NCBI RefSeq assembly: GCF_012027645.1
Contig: NZ_SNUU01000001.1
Location: forward strand, 1,798,001 to 1,862,000
Reading direction: 5' to 3'
DNA length: 64,000 nt
From: Thermococcus sp. 18S1
Lineage (GTDB): Archaea > Methanobacteriota_B > Thermococci > Thermococcales > Thermococcaceae
Shown here piece after piece: positions 1 through 6,924 of the stretch; the stretch's first letter is position 1; each line of letters opens with the position of its first letter. The notes beneath the pieces were generated by a model that saw only the letters and a list, made by a program, of their open reading frames with translations, did no database searches and was not told where the DNA came from. The position numbers were made by a program, and so were the translations under genes.

Positions 1-1193
1 AGCCTCGCGGTCTCGCCCGTCCTCGTCGGGGTCAGGATGTGCTTGATGTCCATCGAGTTCAGGGCCTCAATGATGCTCCTCGCTATCGTGTCCTTTATGG
101 TGCCTTTCCTGGGCATCCTGCCCTTCCACTCGCTCATCTTCCACTCCACTATGCGCGCGGACCAGAGGGAATCCCTGTACGCCTCGATCGTCTTGGCTAT
201 CCTGGCCATCATCCTCACGGCATCGACGGGGTATCTGCCGACCGCCGTTTCCTCCGAGAGCATCACCGCGTCCGTACCGTCAAGGATGGCGTTGGCAACG
301 TCGGTGACTTCCGCCCTCGTGGGGAGCTTCTCCTCGGTCATGCTCTCGAGCATCTGCGTCGCGGTAATTGCCGGCTTGCCGGCGACGTTGGCTTTGTGGA
401 TGAGCTTCTTCTGGAGGATGGGCAGCTTCTCTATGGGCATCTCAACTCCGAGGTCGCCGCGCGCTATCATTATACCATCTGCGGCGCGGAGAATCTCGTC
501 GAAGTTTCTGACGGCATCCGGCCGCTCTATCTTTGCAATGATAAACATCCTGCTGCCCTTTTCCTCAACAAAGCGCCTGACCTTGAGGACGTCATACGCC
601 GAGCCGACGAAGCTTATGCCTATCGCATCGACGCCGTGTTCAATGGCGAACTCTATGAACCTGAGGTCACTCTCGGTCACCGCGTCTATCGCTATCCTTG
701 CCTTCGGAACGTTTATGCCCTTGTGGGAAAAGAGGGTTCCCCCAACGAGGACTTTACATGCCACGTCGGTACCGCGGACTTCCTCCACGCGGAGGGCGAT
801 GAAACCGTCGCTCAGGTAGATGACGTCTCCCTTGGAGACCATCTTAGGAAAGTCCTTGAACTGGACGGGGATGAGGCCCTCGTTGCCGACCACGTCCCTG
901 GTGGTGAGCGTTACCGTCTGCCACCTCCTGAGGGCCACTGAACCGCCGGCAATCTCGCCAACGCGGATTTTTACCCCTGGAAGATCGCCGAGGATCGCCA
1001 CGGGGCGGTTCAGCCTCCGAGCCGCCTTCCTCACCAGCTCAATGGTGCGGGCGTGCTGCTCCAGGTCCCCGTGGGCGAAGTTTATACGCGCCACACCCAT
1101 TCCTGCCTTTATCATTGCCTCGATCGTTTCGCTCTTGAGGGACGCAGGCCCAATAGTGGCCACGATCTTTGTCTTGTGAGCGGGAAGCCTCAT
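1..1193 (-). CDS. pyk: Pyruvate kinase (3' end cut by window edge)
   Basis: Glycolytic enzyme converting phosphoenolpyruvate and ADP to pyruvate and ATP in the cytosol. The reverse strand reads from ATG at 1193 with no stop to the window edge, giving about 397 of the roughly 475 residues usual for the family. Visible family motifs include the N-terminal KTKIVATIGPAS segment, the RINFAHG segment, the metal/substrate segment IIAKIERPDA followed by MIARGDLGVE, and ITATQMLESM with the TDVANAILDGTDAVMLS signature. Only the C-terminal regulatory part is missing. The start follows a GGTGAGA ribosome binding site. I see no TATCAC-N5-GTGATA sugar-regulator motif upstream. Certain as to family. Confidence 0.97.
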   Translation of the reverse strand, partial: MRLPAHKTKIVATIGPASLKSETIEAMIKAGMGVARINFAHGDLEQHARTIELVRKAARRLNRPVAILGDLPGVKIRVGEIAGGSVALRRWQTVTLTTRDVVGNEGLIPVQFKDFPKMVSKGDVIYLSDGFIALRVEEVRGTDVACKVLVGGTLFSHKGINVPKARIAIDAVTESDLRFIEFAIEHGVDAIGISFVGSAYDVLKVRRFVEEKGSRMFIIAKIERPDAVRNFDEILRAADGIMIARGDLGVEMPIEKLPILQKKLIHKANVAGKPAITATQMLESMTEEKLPTRAEVTDVANAILDGTDAVMLSEETAVGRYPVDAVRMMARIAKTIEAYRDSLWSARIVEWKMSEWKGRMPRKGTIKDTIARSIIEALNSMDIKHILTPTRTGETAR

Positions 1194-1501
1194 GTTCTCT
1201 CACCTATTCGTGTAGTTACCGCAGTTCCTAATAACCTTTGCCAAGAGGATTAAGAGTTAGGATGTCCTAATATCCGTGGGGGTACGAACCCCTCGAATCC
1301 GGGTTTTCGACGGGAACGGAGCGAAGGGATTTGTCCAGTTCCTTTGGGGTTTGGAAGGCTGAGCTTCCCTGCTGTCGGCGTATCAAATGACCCGGTCAGG
1401 GTTATCTGAGCTCCAGGGAAAAGCACGGTTAAGATACTGGAAGCGCAATGAGGGGTGAGTGGAGGGTAATAATGAAGAAGCCGGACATTTGGAGTTGGAC
1501 T
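1194..1501. other. Intergenic region between pyk and amzA, hairpin-rich
   Basis: About 308 bases with no convincing reading frame. Its left part must hold the pyk promoter (read leftward). Its middle contains three successive possible hairpins: GGGG/CCCC arms at 1279-1292, GGAACGGA/TCC-A-GTTCC arms at 1313-1342, and GGAAGGC/GCTTCC at 1353-1368. They may be a small structured RNA or chance. A short frame from 1472 overlaps amzA antisense and resembles nothing I know. Confidence 0.4.
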
Positions 1502-2197
1502 TCACCGTCGATGGTCCGGAGACAGGTTCGATTTCAAATTGATGAGGCATGTTCTGCAGTAGCCGGGTACCCTTGAATCCCATTCCTCCATACTGGCGGG
1601 CGGGTTCATGACACACTGGTTGGTGCAGTGCTCCAGCCCGAAACCGTGACCCACCTCGTGGAGAACCCCTTTAAGAAGCCTCGCCTTGAAGAGCTCCAGC
1701 GAAGCCCTCAGGCGGCCCTGCGACTCCTTCTCCGGGCCGTCTTCTCCACCCGCCTTTCTCAGCAGCTCGGAAAATTCAGGTGGCTCGAAGGGGTTCATTG
1801 AAAGCACCATTATCCTGAGGCCGAGCCTCGTTTCATGGATGCCGAGGAACTTCTCGTAGAAGTCGAAGTACGGATTGCGGGAAACCAGGGGAAAAGTCGT
1901 GAGGGCGAACATCTTGTCCATCTTAATATCCGGCCGCTCCTCAATCTCGTGGATGAGCTTGGCATGGAGCACATCGACAAGAGCTTCAAGGGGATATGCC
2001 CTGATTTTCCCTTCCGGGGTGTATATGTCTATCAGATAACCCGGCTCAAGCTTGAGCTTTCCAACGTAGAGAAACCTCAGTGGGAGATTGTTTTCTTCAA
2101 AGAACCTGTTAGCCCCGTCAAATACGTCAAAGACAACTTCTTTTATCAGGTCTTCACTTATGAAGTTGCCGACGTATGTGAAGGCTATGAACTCCAT
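1502..2197 (-). CDS. amzA: Archaemetzincin zinc metalloprotease
   Basis: Single-domain zinc peptidase of the archaemetzincin family, probably cytosolic; its physiological substrate is unknown in the family. About 231 residues. The family signature lies near residue 180: HEVGHGFGLEH gives the three zinc histidines, followed by a C-x3-C, a Met one residue later and a final CRTC pair, which together build a second structural zinc site. I chose ATG at 2197 rather than GTG at 2224, because a TATA box at 2230-2239 places the transcript start near 2209 and GTGATG sits 5 bases before this ATG. It is divergent from the riboswitch operon. Confidence 0.93.
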   Translation of the reverse strand: MEFIAFTYVGNFISEDLIKEVVFDVFDGANRFFEENNLPLRFLYVGKLKLEPGYLIDIYTPEGKIRAYPLEALVDVLHAKLIHEIEERPDIKMDKMFALTTFPLVSRNPYFDFYEKFLGIHETRLGLRIMVLSMNPFEPPEFSELLRKAGGEDGPEKESQGRLRASLELFKARLLKGVLHEVGHGFGLEHCTNQCVMNPPASMEEWDSRVPGYCRTCLINLKSNLSPDHRR

Positions 2198-2229
2198 GAT
2201 TTCATCACAGAAAAAGGCTCTCACCAGAC

Positions 2230-2239
2230 TTATTAAGCT
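2230..2239 (-). promoter_or_regulatory. TATA box of amzA
   Basis: AGCTTAATAA on the reverse strand, centred about 37 bases before the chosen amzA ATG. The expected transcript start (about 25 bases on) falls near 2209, giving a leader of about 12 bases. This supports the downstream start codon. Confidence 0.55.
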
Positions 2240-2269
2240 TTTAGGTGATTAGCCCGTTGCACCACAAAG

Positions 2270-2277
2270 ATTTTTAA
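2270..2277 (+). promoter_or_regulatory. TATA box of the fluoride riboswitch operon
   Basis: ATTTTTAA preceded by an A-rich BRE-like stretch. The predicted transcript start near 2299 coincides with the first base of the riboswitch stem at 2300, which is what a 5' leader riboswitch requires. Confidence 0.6.
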
Positions 2278-2299
2278 CCGCCATCCTGAAGGGTCACGT

Positions 2300-2358
2300 G
2301 GGCGATGGCGTCCGCCCGGGCTTCGAGCCGAACCGCCCGCTGAGGGCTGATGACGCCT
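2300..2358 (+). promoter_or_regulatory. Fluoride (crcB-type) riboswitch
   Basis: All parts of the fluoride aptamer are present in order. Stem P1 is GGGCG (2300-2304) with CGCCC (2313-2317), enclosing the loop AUGGCGUC. A linker holds a small extra hairpin GGCU-UCG-AGCC (2319-2329) and an AACC segment. Stem P3 is GCCC (2335-2338) with GGGC (2344-2347). The conserved UGAU (2348-2351) follows. Loop bases GGCGUC (2307-2312) are exactly complementary to GACGCC (2352-2357), giving the six-base-pair pseudoknot typical of the family. The gene's Shine-Dalgarno GGAGGCGG lies at 2379-2386, just downstream. That this class senses fluoride is established; its control of the downstream operon is inferred from position. 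Confidence 0.9.
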
Positions 2359-2390
2359 GTTCTCCGTCAAAACCTTAAGGAGGCGGTAGA

Positions 2391-3257
2391 ATGGGCTCGA
2401 AGCTTTATGAAATTGGACGATTCATTAACGCTGATTCGCTCATCAGATACATAGAGGAAAGACGCCACGAGGACGGCGGTTACTGCTTCGTCAGTGTCCT
2501 CAACGACACCAACGTCAATGATACGTACTACGCGGTCAAGATTTACGACCTCCTCGGCCTCGAGATTCCCGAGAGGGAAAAGACAATCGAATTCCTGGAA
2601 AAGGCAATACAGCCCCAGACCGCGGTGGTGGCGATAGCGATGGCCCTTGAAGGCCTGGCCATACTGGGGGCAGAGGACGTTGCTATGAAGCACCTTGACA
2701 TCGTTTTTACCAAGTACAACCCGCTGGAGGACAAATTCGCCGTCGGTCTCGGTGGGAGCGAGGAGTTCGGGACGGCGACACCGCTGGAGGCAACCTACTG
2801 GGTTGTCAAGGCGTTCAAAGCCATAGGCTATGAGTTCAGCACCGACGAAAAGGAGGCGATAAGGGCCTTCGTTATGAAGTTCAGAAACGGAAACGGTTAC
2901 GGGGTTAAGGGGCCAACGACGACGATGACGTATCAGGCACTCTACACGCTCCGCATCCTGGGCTACAGGCCACCCAGGAGTCCTCAATTCAGGAACTGCG
3001 AGCTCTGCGGCGACTGGGGCGGCTTCACCGAGGTTCCCTACAGCCTTCCCCCGTACCTCGAGCCGACCTTCTACGCGGCCAGGGGGCTAGAACTTCAGGG
3101 CGAGACCCCCAGCTGCCCAAAGAGGCACGTCTGGTTCATACGCCAGCTGCAGAATCCCAACGGCGGCTTCAGGCGCTCTCTGGAGCTGGGCATCTCGAAC
3201 TTCCAGAACACGTACAGGGCCCTGGCCGTGCTGGATTTCATGGAGCGCTTCCTCTGA
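2391..3257 (+). CDS. Prenyltransferase/squalene-cyclase-type alpha/alpha-toroid protein
   Basis: About 288 residues, no signal peptide, so probably cytosolic. The sequence is built of repeating helix pairs joined by GG-aromatic turns (DGGY, NGYG, WGGF, NGGF), the pattern of protein prenyltransferase beta subunits and squalene cyclases. There is no DxDD cyclase motif, so cyclase activity is not supported. A cluster NCELCGDWGGF near residue 205 might bind zinc as in prenyltransferase beta subunits, but this is speculative. It is the first gene behind the fluoride riboswitch and has a strong GGAGGCGG site before ATG 2391. The next gene follows with almost no gap, so the genes are probably co-transcribed. 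Function unknown. Confidence 0.8.
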   Translation: MGSKLYEIGRFINADSLIRYIEERRHEDGGYCFVSVLNDTNVNDTYYAVKIYDLLGLEIPEREKTIEFLEKAIQPQTAVVAIAMALEGLAILGAEDVAMKHLDIVFTKYNPLEDKFAVGLGGSEEFGTATPLEATYWVVKAFKAIGYEFSTDEKEAIRAFVMKFRNGNGYGVKGPTTTMTYQALYTLRILGYRPPRSPQFRNCELCGDWGGFTEVPYSLPPYLEPTFYAARGLELQGETPSCPKRHVWFIRQLQNPNGGFRRSLELGISNFQNTYRALAVLDFMERFL

Positions 3258-3266
3258 GTGGTGCGA

Positions 3267-3956
3267 ATGAACCTGATAGGTATGTACCTCCGGGATGCAA
3301 TGGGGAAGGGCTGTCCCGTCTGCAGGATACTCCGCAAATACGAGGAGTCAGAGATAGAGACGATCCTCTACGAGCACGTGAACGACCCTGGAGTACGGGA
3401 GAAGTTCAAGGAGAGCCTGGGTCTCTGCACCTACCACGCATGGAAGACCCTCAAGGAAGCCTATTCCGACCCACTCCTCGGGCCGCTTGGAGTGGCGATT
3501 ATCTACGAGCACATGCTCTCGTCCTACGTATCATCGCTGGAAAGGGGTCGGATTCCCGAGGAGGGAGAATGCTTCCTCTGCCAGTTGATGGAAGAGAAGG
3601 AGACCAACACGGCTGAGGCGCTCGCTGAGAGGATCGAGGAGCTCCTTCCGGTGTACGAGGACTCAGAATCGGTGCTCTGCAGGAGACACTACGGGATGCT
3701 GCTGTCGATTCTTCGGCGGACGAATCCGGATGCCGCGGAGAGGCTCGAGACCGTCCAGCTGGAAAAGCTGCGGGTTCTCAGGGAGCGGCTCGGCTCGTTC
3801 ATCGACAAGTTCGACTACCGTGCCGAGGAGAAGCCAACGAAGGATGAAATATCATCACTGCCCCTGGCGATAGAAGCCCTGGAGGGCCTCGAAACGGGGG
3901 TAACGGTGAGGAAAACCCGGGGCAGAAAAAGTCGGAGGGGCTTTCCGTGGAGATAG
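3267..3956 (+). CDS. DUF6062-like protein with two CxxC...CxxH modules
   Basis: About 229 residues, hydrophilic and helical. It contains an internal duplication. The first module has CPVC near residue 16 and CTYH near residue 54; the second has CFLC near 102 and CRRH near 138. Each module offers three cysteines and one histidine, a plausible zinc site, separated by helical stretches. The C-terminus is basic (RKTRGRKSRRGFPWR). An alternative GTG start lies at 3258, directly after the stop of the toroid gene; I prefer ATG 3267 because GGTG lies just before it. The 3' end overlaps the next gene by 10 bases. Function unknown; metal or redox sensing or nucleic-acid binding would fit. Confidence 0.75.
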   Translation: MNLIGMYLRDAMGKGCPVCRILRKYEESEIETILYEHVNDPGVREKFKESLGLCTYHAWKTLKEAYSDPLLGPLGVAIIYEHMLSSYVSSLERGRIPEEGECFLCQLMEEKETNTAEALAERIEELLPVYEDSESVLCRRHYGMLLSILRRTNPDAAERLETVQLEKLRVLRERLGSFIDKFDYRAEEKPTKDEISSLPLAIEALEGLETGVTVRKTRGRKSRRGFPWR

Positions 3957-4249
3957 AGGTCACGAACGACGAGCTGAGAAGGATAAGGAAGAACAAACGC
4001 GAGATAGAGGCGAGGTTCCGGAATCTGGAGGGGCTCGAGAGAACCTTACGGGTTCTAAAGCTACGTCTTCTCACCGAGCAAAGGGAGAGGGTAGAGAAGA
4101 GGCTCATCGAGATGAGGGCGAACTACATCGAACTAACCGAGTTTGAGGAGATCGCAAAGCGCGACAAGGAGTTCCTGATGGCGTTTCGAAAAGAGCTCAG
4201 CGAGGAAAACAAGAGGCTTAGGGCGGAGCTGGAGGCCATGAAAAAATGA
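3947..4249 (+). CDS. Small coiled-coil protein
   Basis: About 100 residues, almost entirely charged helix (E, K, R, L heptads), with no cysteines and no membrane segment. It starts at GTG 3947 after a GGAGGGG ribosome site, inside the end of the previous gene. It ends in a 4-base ATGA overlap with the next gene. No family recognised. The tight coupling suggests it works with the ribbon-helix-helix protein that follows. Confidence 0.7.
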   Translation: MEIEVTNDELRRIRKNKREIEARFRNLEGLERTLRVLKLRLLTEQRERVEKRLIEMRANYIELTEFEEIAKRDKEFLMAFRKELSEENKRLRAELEAMKK

Positions 4250-4686
4250 AGATTACAGTGAGGCCAAAGCGGGGCTGGCGGAGGGTAACGTTCAAGATTC
4301 CGGACGAAACTATGGAGAGAATCAAGGAGCTCTGCGAACGCTACGACTTCCGGGTGGAGGAGGCAATCAGGATAATCCTCCTTCACGGATATCTTGACGA
4401 CGACCCGGAAGCCAACGAGACGACGTTTAAAAGGCTCGAAGGGGAGATCGCCCGGCTTGATGGGGAGCTCTACGAGCTGGAGGGCAGATGGTCTCCCCTG
4501 AAGTTCCGCTCGTACTACATCGCCATGGACAACCAGAACCTTGCGATACAGCTTTCGGCGATGATCGCCGAGAACAAACGGCTTCGGGAGCAACTGGGGC
4601 TTCCAAAAAGGGGCTACTATGAAGTTGAGGAGAAAATACACTACTACCTCAACTTCAGCGGAAAAAATGGGGAAAGCTCAGACTAG
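4246..4686 (+). CDS. Ribbon-helix-helix protein with C-terminal coiled coil
   Basis: About 146 residues. Residues 1-45 fit a MetJ/Arc-type DNA-binding fold: a basic beta strand (WRRVTFKIPDETMERIKELC) followed by two helices (FRVEEAIRIILLHGYL). The remainder is a coiled coil with an Asn-rich segment, likely for oligomerisation. As the last gene of the riboswitch operon it could be a local regulator or a partner of the preceding coiled-coil protein. Its 3' end overlaps the convergent antiporter gene by 9 bases. Function is inferred from fold only. Confidence 0.72.
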   Translation: MKITVRPKRGWRRVTFKIPDETMERIKELCERYDFRVEEAIRIILLHGYLDDDPEANETTFKRLEGEIARLDGELYELEGRWSPLKFRSYYIAMDNQNLAIQLSAMIAENKRLREQLGLPKRGYYEVEEKIHYYLNFSGKNGESSD

Positions 4687-5958
4687 GAGCTTTCTGTGCA
4701 GAAATGACACCCACGCGGATTCGAGCAACATTGAAAGCAGAACCGTCATCAAGCCAGCGCTCAGTATCAGCTCTCCCCATGCTATAAGCTCCGGACTGCC
4801 GTAAACCTTCCCCAGAACGACGGGAATTATTGCCATGCTCGCCGCGACGGCACCTTTGGGACCTTCGAGGGATATGAAGAGGAATCTCTTGAAACCAGTG
4901 AACGGAAGAACAACCAGGGAAGCCAACGGTCTGGCGACGAATATCACGAACAGCGCCACTAGGAGCGATGTGGCTATCGTCCCCCACTGCAGGTCCGTGA
5001 GGTCGAGGCTCGCGCCGAGGAGCACGAAGATGAATATAACCGAGAAGGTCGAGAGGACGTCGTTGAACTCCATGTTCCTCTTCACGGCATCGTCCACATT
5101 ACTGTTTTTCCTCTTGAAGAAATCACTGTGGTTTCCGAGGATGAGGCCTATGATGGTAACGACAAGGAATCCCGAGGCACCGAGGAACTCTCCGGTAACG
5201 TAGCCGCCGAAAGCCATCGCCAGACCAAGTATCTGGGTATATGGGCTTTTGTAGAGGCTGAATTTTACTATGGTCCGATATGCTATGTACGCTATAACCG
5301 CCCCGATGATGGCCGAGACGAATATCTGGTAGAGAAAGTAGACGATGGCAGCAACGTAGAGGCTGGCGCCCTCCAAGACGGGCTCGACGGGGGCGTAGCC
5401 GGGAATCTCCGGAATTATGAGGAACAGGGCCACCATCGTGAGTATTATCGCAAGGGGACCGTTGAATATTGCCTCCGTGATGATTATCGTCTCAACATCC
5501 TCCGGAACCTTGTGCTCCTGGAAGAGCGGTATCAGCGTCGCCGGATCGGTGCCCGAGACCACCGCCCCGAAGAGGAAGCCGACAGGGAATGGAACGCCAA
5601 AGGCCCAAGAGAAAAACCAGCCGGCGAGAAGGGCAGTTCCCAGAAGGCCAACCGTGTCAAGAAGGGTTATGACGAGCTTGTGCTCCTTGAGAACGGCGAG
5701 TCTAAGGCTGAACCCGGCCGCAAAGAGAACCAGGAAGAGTCCAAAGGCACGGACGTAGTAGAACAGCAGTCTGGCCGTTTGGGGGAGGATCAGACTGAGC
5801 ACCGGCCCCACGAGAACACCGAATAGAACGAGGAGAGGCGTGTATGGGAACTTCGTTTTCCTGCTGATGAGCATCGCCAGTATTCCTGAGAGAAGAACCA
5901 GGAGGGAGGCAAGGGCGATGGCCTCTATTCCAAACTCAAAGCTGGGGACGCCCGACAT
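4678..5958 (-). CDS. CPA-type Na+(K+)/H+ antiporter with altered ion motif
   Basis: About 426 residues with some 12-13 membrane helices, of the monovalent cation:proton antiporter family (NhaP/CvrA-like). The unwound-helix motif SGTDPATLIP is present near residue 137. The partner motif, normally ending Asn-Asp (as in ESxxNDP), reads TEAIFNGPLA: the expected essential Asp is Gly (codon 5458-5460). Later conserved segments, such as the SLEGPKGAVAASMAI helix, are intact. ATG 5958 is preferred to GTG 5967. Its 3' end overlaps the riboswitch operon's last gene. Antiport is the family expectation; the missing Asp makes ion, coupling or direction uncertain. Confidence 0.88.
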   Translation of the reverse strand: MSGVPSFEFGIEAIALASLLVLLSGILAMLISRKTKFPYTPLLVLFGVLVGPVLSLILPQTARLLFYYVRAFGLFLVLFAAGFSLRLAVLKEHKLVITLLDTVGLLGTALLAGWFFSWAFGVPFPVGFLFGAVVSGTDPATLIPLFQEHKVPEDVETIIITEAIFNGPLAIILTMVALFLIIPEIPGYAPVEPVLEGASLYVAAIVYFLYQIFVSAIIGAVIAYIAYRTIVKFSLYKSPYTQILGLAMAFGGYVTGEFLGASGFLVVTIIGLILGNHSDFFKRKNSNVDDAVKRNMEFNDVLSTFSVIFIFVLLGASLDLTDLQWGTIATSLLVALFVIFVARPLASLVVLPFTGFKRFLFISLEGPKGAVAASMAIIPVVLGKVYGSPELIAWGELILSAGLMTVLLSMLLESAWVSFLHRKLLV

Positions 5959-6113
5959 GGCGGTCACATCACATAGGACGGTGCGAAATTATTTAAGGAT
6001 ATTGCCGCCACCACAGCCCCACTCTGGCAGAAAAGCCTTCCCAAAATCTTAAGTATGGTTTGCTGGAGGCATGCTGGAAGGGGACAGAAATCGAGAACCA
6101 CAGGGGTGGGATA

Positions 6114-6485
6114 ATGAACCTCAGAATAATGACCGCGATAATGCTCGGCGGTGCCTTCGGCGCGCTGGCGAGGTTCTACATCTCCGGAATCCTGCCGGTT
6201 TACAGGGAGTTTCCAGTGGGAACGCTCATGGTTAACAGCCTGGCCAGCCTGATCCTCGGCTACCTCTACGGCCTGCTCTTCTGGGGCATGGACGTCCCCG
6301 CCGACTGGAGAGCGTTCTTCGGGACGGGCTTCTGCGGGGCATTGAGCACGTTCTCCACATTCTCGTATGAGACGTTCACGCTCCTCCGCGAGAGGGAGTA
6401 CCTTATAGCGGGCCTCAACATCGCGGCAAACGTTATAATAACCATAGTCCTAGTATTCGCGGGCTTCCTGCTGGCCCGGAGGTGA
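6114..6485 (+). CDS. crcB: Fluoride channel CrcB/Fluc
   Basis: Small four-helix membrane protein of about 123 residues that forms dual-topology dimers exporting fluoride from the cytoplasm. Motifs: GGAFGALARF near the N-terminus, a conserved NSLASLILGY helix, and GFCGALSTFSTFSYE carrying the phenylalanine and threonine/serine track of the pore. ATG 6114 is preferred to an upstream in-frame ATG at 6060, because a GGGGTGGG ribosome site lies just before it and the upstream extension is hydrophilic and unlike the family. No fluoride aptamer is visible immediately upstream. The DUF190 gene follows at 4 bases. Confidence 0.95.
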   Translation: MNLRIMTAIMLGGAFGALARFYISGILPVYREFPVGTLMVNSLASLILGYLYGLLFWGMDVPADWRAFFGTGFCGALSTFSTFSYETFTLLREREYLIAGLNIAANVIITIVLVFAGFLLARR

Positions 6486-6489
6486 TTGA

Positions 6490-6870
<381 letters not shown>

Positions 6871-6882
6871 TTCTCCCAATAC

Positions 6883-6891
6883 ATTATATAT
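6883..6891 (+). promoter_or_regulatory. TATA box of coaBC
   Basis: ATTATATAT, with a transcript start expected about 25 bases on, near 6912, immediately before the GGAGGTG ribosome site of coaBC. Confidence 0.55.
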
Positions 6892-6924
6892 GAGTTAAAC
6901 GAATCCCCTTCTGGAGGTGTTTCC

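Noticed and set aside
37-1253. Several long + strand open frames at the left edge
   Set aside because: They are shadows of the pyruvate kinase gene on the other strand, whose product is unmistakable.
1194-1300. Sugar-regulator motif (TATCAC-N5-GTGATA) at the pyk promoter
   Set aside because: The motif expected at many glycolytic genes of this order is not present in this stretch.
1276-1310. tRNA T-arm-like sequence (GGTACGAACCCCTCGAATCC)
   Set aside because: No acceptor stem, anticodon arm or CCA-proximal pairing can be built around it.
5968-6113. Second fluoride aptamer directly upstream of crcB
   Set aside because: No P1 stem with complementary loop and no UGAU-pseudoknot strand can be found there.
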